DNA of 15,484 nucleotides, taken from JAWLCQ01 sp041687095 (GTDB lineage Bacteria; Planctomycetota; Phycisphaerae; SM23-33). Of this stretch, positions 7,150 through 13,245 are shown one piece after another (position 1 is the first letter of the stretch; each line of letters starts with the position of its first letter). The notes under the pieces are model-generated. The model did not search any database. It was given only the letters and a program-made list of their open reading frames with translations, and was not told the DNA's origin. The stretch is taken from contig JAWLCQ010000119.1 in NCBI GenBank assembly GCA_041687095.1, positions 1 through 15,484 on the forward strand. The letters run 5' to 3'. Made by a program: the position numbers and the translations under genes.

Positions 7150-7677
7150 ATGCGGATCCTGGGGCTTGGTTGCGCCTTAGCGGCGAGTGTGGCGGTGTCG
7201 CTGATCGGCTGCCGAAGCGGCAAGCCGGGCGATGGGAAACTGGACCTCGCGCTGGCCGACCAGCGGACCACCCCGCGGGTCTTCGCCGCCGACGGGGCCC
7301 ACGACTTCCACGTGGACATCACACGCCCACCGACCGCGGCGGCGCTGCTGAAACCGCAGGGCGTCCGCGCCCTGCTGGCGCACCTCGACGACACCACCCC
7401 GACCGCGACGGTCCTGCAGACCCCCGAAGGGCCGGTGACGGTTCCGCTGGGATACCTGTGCCTGGACCTGCTGCTGCAGGTCGCCACCGCAGACTCCCCC
7501 GTCTTCGCACACCCCAACGCCGCCGACGCCGCGCCCTGGCCCATCGTCGACGAACGCTTCTTCTTCCCGCCCGACGTGCTCACGCAGGAGGGCGGAGAGC
7601 AGCGGATGCGCGGCGTGCGGGCGGCGTGGGAGGAACTGGCGAAGCACCGGCCGGGGGTGGTCGGACTCCGCGAGTAG
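7150..7677 (+). CDS. Small predicted lipoprotein of unknown function
   Basis: I do not recognise the family. The 175-residue product begins with a lipoprotein signal peptide: charged start MR, a hydrophobic stretch and the lipobox LIGC at 18-21, so Cys21 would be lipidated. Arg at +2 does not signal inner-membrane retention under the E. coli rule. The mature part has no membrane segment. It includes a Pro/Ala-rich stretch, a hydrophobic segment around YLCLDLLLQ (about 101-109), and an aromatic stretch ERFFFPPDVL near 139-148. GGGAG lies 6 bases before the ATG, and third codon positions are G+C-rich, which supports a real gene. It is the only plus-strand gene, isolated between an inverted repeat and a MITE-like element, so context gives no function. 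Confidence 0.75.
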   Translation: MRILGLGCALAASVAVSLIGCRSGKPGDGKLDLALADQRTTPRVFAADGAHDFHVDITRPPTAAALLKPQGVRALLAHLDDTTPTATVLQTPEGPVTVPLGYLCLDLLLQVATADSPVFAHPNAADAAPWPIVDERFFFPPDVLTQEGGEQRMRGVRAAWEELAKHRPGVVGLRE

Positions 7678-7720
7678 CCCGGGAGTGGAGCGTCCGCGCT
7701 GAGATGCAGCGCTGGTTTGG

Positions 7721-7783
7721 CGTGGCTGGGCCCGGCTTCGCCAAGGCTGCGCCGGGGCAAGCCCCTGCGCTTCGCAAGCCACG
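7721..7783. other. Imperfect hairpin downstream of the lipoprotein gene
   Basis: Outer arms CGTGGCT (7721-7727) and AGCCACG (7777-7783) enclose an inner stem of 10 bp with one mismatch (7749-7758 with 7761-7770) and a 2-base loop. It starts 43 bases after the stop of the lipoprotein gene. It could end transcription between the convergent genes, but there is no T-run on either side. Confidence 0.4.
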
Positions 7784-7823
7784 GCGCCCGGCCCCTATTG
7801 TCTCGAAACTCCCCACTTCCCCC

Positions 7824-8003
7824 CTAGCAGCCTGTTTACAAAGTCACACCATGCTTCCTGATGGAGCAGTAGAACAGGAGAGCAGGAGACCGCAGGCGTG
7901 TACCACGTTGGCTCTTCAGGAGTTCCATGGATGTCCTGAATCTACTGCTCACCTGTTCTTCTGCTCGCCTGCTCTAGCAGCCCGTTTCTAAACGGGCTGC
8001 TAG
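7824..8003 (+). mobile_element. MITE-like element, full-length copy (no transposase)
   Basis: About 180 bp with inverted ends: CTAGCAGCCTGTTTACAAA at 7824 and, read from the other end, CTAGCAGCCCGTTTAGAAA, 16 of 19 matching. The right end is itself a perfect hairpin, 7974-8003, with two 14-bp arms and a 2-base loop. Internal segments 7866-7880 and 7950-7964 are also roughly complementary, so the whole element could fold. Its right 80 bp recur inverted at 15405-15484 with only two differences, which shows it is a dispersed element. It encodes no protein and sits between two convergent gene ends. No clear target-site duplication is visible. Confidence 0.7.
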
Positions 8004-8020
8004 TCCCGAGTGCCTATTCC

Positions 8021-9265
8021 CTAGTGCCTCCCCCCGCGCTCGATCTCCTCGCGGCAGATCCGCACCCAGCGGCCGAGGCGCTTGGGGTCGCCGTTGAGCG
8101 TGTGCACGTCCTTCATGGCGAACTCGATCTCGCAGCCGCGGGCGGTGTCGAGGGTGTGGCGGATGTCGGCGCGGATGGCGGACTCGTCGAACCGCTCGGT
8201 GCTGATGAGCGTGGGCTTGGGCTTGCGGGCGTAGACGTAGCGGCGGCCCAGTTCGGCGGCCATGCGGGCCTCGTCGCACCAGGGCGAGATCGACACCGTC
8301 CGCAGGTTCGGGATCCGCTTGAGGACGTGCCAGCGGGAGTGGATCGGTTCGCAGCAGCCGTAGTACGTCAGGCCGTACTTCTCCATGATGGCCAACTGGT
8401 AGGGGAAGATGAACTCCTCGAAGAGTTCCGGTCCCACCCCGACGGTCTCCTGCGACTCGCTGAGGAGCCACAGGTCCTTCATGCGCACGGTTCCGGTGAA
8501 GTCGGGAGCGGGAAGCTCGCGGGTGTACCCCAGCCCCCCGGAACCGACGTAGTCGTTCTCGTTGTTGAGCGTGAGCAGGCCCTCGTCCTCGCACCACTGC
8601 GAGAAGGCCAGGTGCTGGTCGCGGAGGAAGCCCATCAGGCGGTGGAGGCCCTGGGGGTCGTCGTACATGAAGAGCATGAGCGGCTCGAGCCCGATCAGCC
8701 GGATCGCCGCCCACGTCAGGCCCTGCGTCCACCAGAAGGGCCCGCGGATGCGGACGTCGAGGATCCCGTCGTAGATCCCTGCGAGGTAGTCGCGTTCGGC
8801 GATCGTGCCCTCGCGGTCGACGGAGTAGGTCTGGGGCGTGAGCTTGTCGAAGTCGCGGGAGAGGTCCTTGAGGGGCGGGTCCCAGTGGATGGCGCCCAGT
8901 GTGCCCCCGTCGGTCTGGGGGATGTGCTTCTCCTCCTGCACTCCGTAGTTGCTGACGTTCACCTTCCAGCGGACGTTGAGGGTGGGTTCGAGAGTGGCGT
9001 CGTCGGCGATGTCGTGGAAGTGGTGCATGCGGGCGCGGAGCTGCCACTCCTGCCCGCGGGCCCACTCCTCCGTGCACTCCAGGGCCGGGACGGTCGGGCC
9101 CCACTCCTTCATGACGCCCCCGGGCTCGGCGAGGACCATGGGGCGCTCGCCCTGCAGGGCGTTGTGGAGATACCACAGGCGGCGGCGCTCGGTGTTGACG
9201 GGCGACTCGCACAGTTCGCGGTACTCCGTCGCCACGCGGCGGAGGATGTCGAGGTCGTTGGGCAT
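8021..9265 (-). CDS. Uroporphyrinogen-decarboxylase-like (URO-D superfamily) protein
   Basis: A 414-residue cytosolic protein that I assign to the URO-D/methyltransferase superfamily of TIM barrels, in an uncharacterised branch rather than HemE. Support is the overall pattern, including FEEFIFPYQLAIMEKYGL (282-299), the cysteine pair and His in YYGCCEPIH (301-309) at the position where MtaA/CmuA-type members bind zinc, and the C-terminal MKDVHTLNGDPKRLGRW (384-400). No heme-biosynthesis or corrinoid genes are nearby, so neither decarboxylase nor corrinoid methyltransferase activity is supported by context. The ATG at 9265 has AAGGAG 10 bases upstream. The gene ends 18 bp from the MITE-like element. 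Confidence 0.8.
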   Translation of the reverse strand: MPNDLDILRRVATEYRELCESPVNTERRRLWYLHNALQGERPMVLAEPGGVMKEWGPTVPALECTEEWARGQEWQLRARMHHFHDIADDATLEPTLNVRWKVNVSNYGVQEEKHIPQTDGGTLGAIHWDPPLKDLSRDFDKLTPQTYSVDREGTIAERDYLAGIYDGILDVRIRGPFWWTQGLTWAAIRLIGLEPLMLFMYDDPQGLHRLMGFLRDQHLAFSQWCEDEGLLTLNNENDYVGSGGLGYTRELPAPDFTGTVRMKDLWLLSESQETVGVGPELFEEFIFPYQLAIMEKYGLTYYGCCEPIHSRWHVLKRIPNLRTVSISPWCDEARMAAELGRRYVYARKPKPTLISTERFDESAIRADIRHTLDTARGCEIEFAMKDVHTLNGDPKRLGRWVRICREEIERGGRH

Positions 9266-9328
9266 GGTTCGGGCACTCCTTGTCGGTGAATGCTTCCTGC
9301 GCTGAACGCTTCAGAATATAGCGGGGAG

Positions 9329-9649
9329 GAACGCAGATGAACACAGATGAGAAGAGGCAGGGATGCAGGGGAGGGAATCAGGAACCGGGAACCAGGGACC
9401 GGGAACCAGGAACCAGGAACTGGGAACTGGGAACCAGGGACCGGGAACCGGGAACCGGGAACCAGGGACCGGGAACCAGGAACCAGGAACCAGGAACTGG
9501 GAACCAGGGACCGGGAACCGGGAACCAGGGACCGGGAACCGGGAACCGGGAATCGGAAACCAAGGCGCGTGGTTTAGCGGCGGGCGGCACGCCCGCCTTC
9601 GCCCGCGCAGCGGGCTCTCGCCTCCTGTCATCCGCGTTCATCTGCGTTC
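9329..9649. repeat. Inverted repeat bracketing a tandem array
   Basis: The arms 9329-9350 and 9628-9649 are reverse complements at 20 of 22 positions, with the core word GAACGCAGATGAAC. Further inward and outward similarity (GGCAGGGATG) suggests an older, longer arm. The arms enclose the 7-bp tandem array and a short hairpin-rich G+C segment (9570-9615). The right arm overlaps the last bases of the MATE gene and contains most of its stop codon. No gene is visible between 9266 and 9647; the repetitive reading frames through it are artefacts. Confidence 0.75.
9376..9557. repeat. Tandem array of 26 degenerate 7-bp units
   Basis: Counting in phase from 9376 gives exactly 26 units of 7 bp (182 bp). 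Most are AACCGGG, AACCAGG, GACCGGG or AACTGGG, with the variants AATCAGG at the first and AATCGGA at the last unit. A higher-order pattern is visible: AACCAGG followed by GACCGGG recurs five times. Because 7 is not a multiple of 3, every frame reads through as a 7-residue repeat of the type EPGTGNR, which explains the open frames here. Array length is probably variable between strains by replication slippage. Confidence 0.95.
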
Positions 9650-11216
9650 ATCCCTGCCCATCCTCCGGCGGGGGGGCCGGGGAGATCTGGAACCCGGCGG
9701 AGGGCGGGCCGTAGGTGTGCGGGGCGGTGGGGAACCCGTTGTTCGGGGGATCGTCCAGGGCCTCGACGGGCAGTTCGGCGGCGGTGGCGCTGAAGGGTTC
9801 GGCGACGGCGGAGACGAGCGAGGGCTGGGGTTGCTCGGGGCGGTGGAGGAGGTCGATGCGTTCCCAGGCGCGGCTCTCGAAGCGCCAGGTCATCGCCACG
9901 CCCAGCAGGATGACGAAGAGCGACCCGGCGATCCACGGTCCGACGGGGCCCAGTTGCGGCAGGAGCAGGACGATGGCCGTCCCCATCCCGATGATGACGC
10001 CCCAACTGAGGAGGGCCGTCACGATCATCGGCCAGCGGGTGTCGCCCGCTCCGCGCAGGGCCCCCACGTAGACAATGCCGACCGCGTCGAAGAGTTGGAA
10101 GAACGCGGCGCAGATGAGGATGTACCCGCCCATCTGGATGATCTCGGCGGTGCGGACGGGGTCGGCCTCGATGAAGAATCCGATCAGTTCGTCGCGGAAC
10201 AGCAGCATGAGCACCCCGCACACGCCCATGTACGCCATCGCCAGCAGCAGCCCGGCGTGGGTGCGGTGGGCGGCGAGGTCTTTGCGCCCCTCCCCGATGT
10301 ACTTGCCCACCAGGCTCGTCGTCGCAATGCCGATTCCCACCGCGGGCATGAACGACAGCGAGATGTAGCGGATGGTGGCCGTGTGCGCCGCCAGCGCGTC
10401 CTCCCCGAAGAATCGGCCGATGAGCACGGTGGTGAGCAGCCCCCAACTGATCATGTCGTTGACGAACTGCACCCCGGCGGGCCAGCCCACGCGGATGATG
10501 TCCCGGCACTGCCCCCAGCTTGCCTGCCAGCGGCGGGTGGCGAAGAGGCGGTGGAAGGGCGGGGAGACGAACACGCCCCCGAGGATGAGCAGTTGCAGGC
10601 CCGCCCCGGCGACGGTGCCGATGGCCGCCCCCTCCAGCCCCATCGCCGGGAACCCGAACTTCCCGAAGATCAGCACCCAGTTGCATAGGACGTTGAAGGC
10701 GTTGGCGACCACGGACGCGACGATCACCACGACCGGGCGATGCACCCCGTAGAAGAACCGCTCGAGCCCGACGGCCGACTGCGTGATGAACATCCCGGCG
10801 ATCATGTAGCGGAAGTACATGGCCTCCAGGACCTGCAGGTCCGGGGCATGGCCGATCAGGGCGAACAGCGGGCGGGCGAAGACGAGCAGGGGCAGCCCGA
10901 ACGACGACAGCAGCAGCCCCAGCGCCAGGCCCGATCGCGCGTACTGCCCGCACAGATCGTGCCGCTTCGCCCCGTAGTTCTGGGCGACGTACGTGTTGAC
11001 GGCCGACAGGGTCCCCAGGACGAAGCTCTCGTACACGAAGGCGGTCATGCCCCCGGCGAGTTGGGCGCTGAGGGGCTCGGGCCCGACGCGCGAGACCATC
11101 CACCCGTCGACGAATCGCATGATCCCCACGTTGAGCATGCTCAGGCTGGCGGGCCAGGCGAGGCGAAGCACCTCCCCCAGTCCCCAGAGCGGCTTGTCGT
11201 TCTGCTGCAGGGTCAC
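9648..11216 (-). CDS. MATE-family multidrug/toxin exporter
   Basis: A 522-residue inner-membrane antiporter of the multi-antimicrobial extrusion (NorM/DinF-like) family, expected to export organic cations or metabolites using a Na+ or H+ gradient. About twelve hydrophobic segments form two homologous halves; the second half carries GALRGAGDTRWPM, typical of the family, and the first the related FFYGVHRPVVVIVASVVANAFN. I chose the GTG at 11216 because GGAGG lies 4 bases upstream and the protein then starts about 15 residues before the first membrane helix; an upstream ATG at 11249 has no ribosome site. After the last helix comes an unusual ~78-residue Pro/Ala-rich soluble tail, and the TGA stop falls in a dispersed repeat arm. 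The substrate is unknown and no regulator gene is adjacent. Confidence 0.93.
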   Translation of the reverse strand: MTLQQNDKPLWGLGEVLRLAWPASLSMLNVGIMRFVDGWMVSRVGPEPLSAQLAGGMTAFVYESFVLGTLSAVNTYVAQNYGAKRHDLCGQYARSGLALGLLLSSFGLPLLVFARPLFALIGHAPDLQVLEAMYFRYMIAGMFITQSAVGLERFFYGVHRPVVVIVASVVANAFNVLCNWVLIFGKFGFPAMGLEGAAIGTVAGAGLQLLILGGVFVSPPFHRLFATRRWQASWGQCRDIIRVGWPAGVQFVNDMISWGLLTTVLIGRFFGEDALAAHTATIRYISLSFMPAVGIGIATTSLVGKYIGEGRKDLAAHRTHAGLLLAMAYMGVCGVLMLLFRDELIGFFIEADPVRTAEIIQMGGYILICAAFFQLFDAVGIVYVGALRGAGDTRWPMIVTALLSWGVIIGMGTAIVLLLPQLGPVGPWIAGSLFVILLGVAMTWRFESRAWERIDLLHRPEQPQPSLVSAVAEPFSATAAELPVEALDDPPNNGFPTAPHTYGPPSAGFQISPAPPPEDGQG

Positions 11217-11390
11217 GCGACCTCCGTGTCTCGCCTCGCGCGGGCCCATCCAAGGCGCCACGCGCAAGCGGATACCGCCATGATAGCGGCCCCGCCAGGC
11301 GTCCGCCACCGTCCGCGCAACACCGTCCTGCGACGGGGCGTGGCCGGTTTTCGATGGGGCCCCGGCGAGTCCTCGCACCCGCTGGATGCA

Positions 11391-11583
11391 CCCCAAATCC
11401 GAAACCCGAAATCCGAAACTCGAAACAAATCCGAAGCACGAAATCCAAATGACAGAAACGGGCTCCGGGAGGTCACAACTGGAGAGAGTCGCTGACGCTT
11501 TGTCCGGAGCTTCCGTGTTTGGGATTTCGGTCCTTTGGGTTTTCGATCTGTTTCGGATTTCGTGCTTCGGATTTGGGGTTTCC
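11391..11583. repeat. Dispersed inverted repeat (copy 2)
   Basis: Left arm about 11391-11459 and right arm about 11515-11583 share the words CCGAAGCACGAAATCC and CCCCAAATCCGAA in inverted orientation, with small length differences. The core is about 55 bp and unrelated to that of copy 1 (735-919). It lies in the 638-bp gap between the MATE and PEP-CTERM genes. I see no gene in the remainder of that gap (11217-11390 and 11584-11812). Confidence 0.75.
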
Positions 11584-11812
11584 AGAGGCGAGGGCGCTGG
11601 GGCGGCGGGGCGATCCTGCCTCGCACCGGGCCCTACCGGTTTTCGGCCACGCCCGTGCGACGAAGGAAACGCCCATCCCCCGGGAGGAGGCGATCCCCCC
11701 CGATTGGGCTCGTTGGCAAAAGAAGGGGGCCCCGGCGGTGCGTGCTCCGCCGAGGCCCTGGGAGGGAGAAGGCTTTGTCAGTACTCCCCGATCCGTCACT
11801 CTCTCTCGCCGG

Positions 11813-11831
11813 CCGGGCCGCGGAGGCCCGG
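11813..11831 (-). terminator. Possible hairpin terminator after the PEP-CTERM gene
   Basis: A perfect 7-bp G+C stem (11813-11819 with 11825-11831) with a 5-base loop lies 23 bases beyond the stop of the PEP-CTERM gene. It lacks a T-run on the minus strand, so intrinsic termination is uncertain. Confidence 0.3.
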
Positions 11832-11854
11832 GTCACTCTTGGTTCGTTTCGCCG

Positions 11855-13033
11855 TCACGCCCCCGTCGGCCGCCGGACTCGCCGCCGCGCCAGCAGCACT
11901 GCCCCGCTCGCCAGCAGCAGGGCGAGTGCGGGCTCCGGCACGTCGGACGAGCCCCCCCCGCCCCCGCCGCTCCCGCCCTCGCTCGCCGCCAGGATCACCT
12001 CGCTGTAATCGCCCAGCGAGATGTCCCCCGTCGCCGTCATCCGCCCCTGCAGGCGGACGTTGTGGCCCACCCGCAGGTTGCCGTTGTACGTGTTGATCGT
12101 CGCCTCCAGCGACGAGCCGTTCCCGATCCACACGCCCTGCGAACTGTACGTGTTGATCACGAACTCCCCGTCCCCGACCACGTGCAGATCAAAGTTGTTG
12201 CCCGTGCCCCAGGAGTTCGCGTTGACCGTCACGTCGCCCCCCGTCGTGTCCACCGTCACCGTTCCCTCGTTGCCGATCCAGAGGTCGTGCAGGTCGTACA
12301 CGCCCGCCGACAGCGTGATCTGGGCCTGGTTGCCCACGCCCAGGTCGCGGTACGCGCCCGGGAGGAGGGCCTCGGCGGAATTGTTGCCCAGCCACAGGCT
12401 CTGCGACCCGTTGCTGTGCGCCCCCCCGGAGGGGACCTCCGTCAGGTGCAGCGTGTCCACCAGCACCGGCTCCGGGGCGGTGGAGCCCTCGATCGTCACC
12501 CCGCGGTCCACGCGCAGCGAACGCCCCACCCCGGGGCTCGCATCGCCCTGCACCGTCGAATCGCGGCCGATCCAGAGGTCCCCATTGCCCAACAGGCTGC
12601 CCTGGACGTTCGCGTTGCGGTCGATGTCGAGCGAGCCCGAGGCGGAGAGCACGTCGCCCTGGATGGACGCGTTGCACCCGAAGTACACGCTGTCGGCCGA
12701 CCACGTCCCGCCGGTGAAGTTCAGGTTCTGATCCACGCTCGAGGCCCCGGCGGCGTGGACGCGGCCGGTGACGGAGGAGTCCTTCCCGATCCACAGTGCC
12801 CCGCCCGAGTAGACGGACTGGACGGAGGCGTTCTTGTCGATGCTGACGGATTCGTGGGCCCCGACATCGCCGAGGATGGCGGCGTTCTTGCCCAGGTAGA
12901 GGCGCCCCCCTGCGTGGAGGACGAGGCTTTCGGGCTCGGGGGCCAGGATGCCCCCGAGGGCCGGTGCGGCCAGCAGCAGGCTGGCCAGCACGAGGGCCCA
13001 GCGGGCCTGCGGAGTCAAGCGGCGGTCGTTCAC
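11855..13033 (-). CDS. PEP-CTERM protein with beta-solenoid-like repeats
   Basis: A 392-residue exported protein with an N-terminal signal peptide (residues 1 to about 28) and a C-terminal PEP-CTERM sorting signal: VPEP at 365-368, a hydrophobic helix, then the basic tail RRRVRRP. Such signals are cleaved by exosortase-type enzymes, so it should be a cell-surface or matrix protein. A Gly/Ser linker (353-363) precedes the signal. The body is Asn/Gly-rich repeats. Residues 45-181 hold eight nonamers about 18 residues apart, alternating Gly-type (LYLGKNAAI, LWIGKDSSV, VYFGCNASI, LWIGRDSTV) and Asp-type (VSIDKNASV, SSVDQNLNF, LDIDRNANV, LRVDRGVTI). Residues 215-347 have looser, mostly Gly-type rungs and a segment LLPGAYRDLGVGNQAQITLSAG. 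A right-handed beta-solenoid, as in bactofilins, is likely. The start is GTG with GGGAG 4 bases upstream. Confidence 0.88.
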   Translation of the reverse strand: MNDRRLTPQARWALVLASLLLAAPALGGILAPEPESLVLHAGGRLYLGKNAAILGDVGAHESVSIDKNASVQSVYSGGALWIGKDSSVTGRVHAAGASSVDQNLNFTGGTWSADSVYFGCNASIQGDVLSASGSLDIDRNANVQGSLLGNGDLWIGRDSTVQGDASPGVGRSLRVDRGVTIEGSTAPEPVLVDTLHLTEVPSGGAHSNGSQSLWLGNNSAEALLPGAYRDLGVGNQAQITLSAGVYDLHDLWIGNEGTVTVDTTGGDVTVNANSWGTGNNFDLHVVGDGEFVINTYSSQGVWIGNGSSLEATINTYNGNLRVGHNVRLQGRMTATGDISLGDYSEVILAASEGGSGGGGGGSSDVPEPALALLLASGAVLLARRRVRRPTGA

Positions 13034-13150
13034 GGTTCTCCCTCACGATGGTGGATGCGATAGCGATGCGGCATCATCCCCCGCGTCCTGGGGGCGTGCG
13101 AGCACAGGGAAGTTAGGATCCGTGTTCGGCCGGGGGCGAATGCGACGGCG

Positions 13151-13188
13151 AAAAAAAAGCAGGCGCCCCGGGAAGCCGGGGCGCCTGC
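13151..13188 (-). terminator. Rho-independent terminator of pckG
   Basis: On the minus strand, a perfect 13-bp stem (13176-13188 with 13159-13171) and a 4-base loop are followed directly by eight T (13158-13151). It begins 57 bases after the pckG stop. It should separate pckG transcription from the PEP-CTERM gene downstream. This is the clearest regulatory signal in the window. Confidence 0.95.
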
Positions 13189-13245
13189 GGAAGGGTCGGT
13201 CGTGCTCTGCCCGCGGGTCGAACCGGGGGCAGGCGGTGTGGAGGC

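Noticed and set aside
6903..7991. 362-codon plus-strand frame spanning the lipoprotein
   Set aside because: It begins inside a repeat, runs through the MITE-like element, and is Arg/Gly/Pro-rich; the shorter frame at 7150-7677 has a signal peptide and ribosome site.
9376..9557. CRISPR array
   Set aside because: Units are 7 bp and contiguous, with no spacers, and no cas genes are present.
9337..9714. Reading frames encoding EPGTGNR- and VPGSRFP-type repeats
   Set aside because: Consequence of a 7-bp tandem DNA repeat open in all frames; no start context and no recognisable protein family.
11217..11396. 60-residue N-terminal extension of the MATE protein
   Set aside because: Arg/Gly-rich, not family-like; the GTG at 11216 has GGAGG directly upstream.
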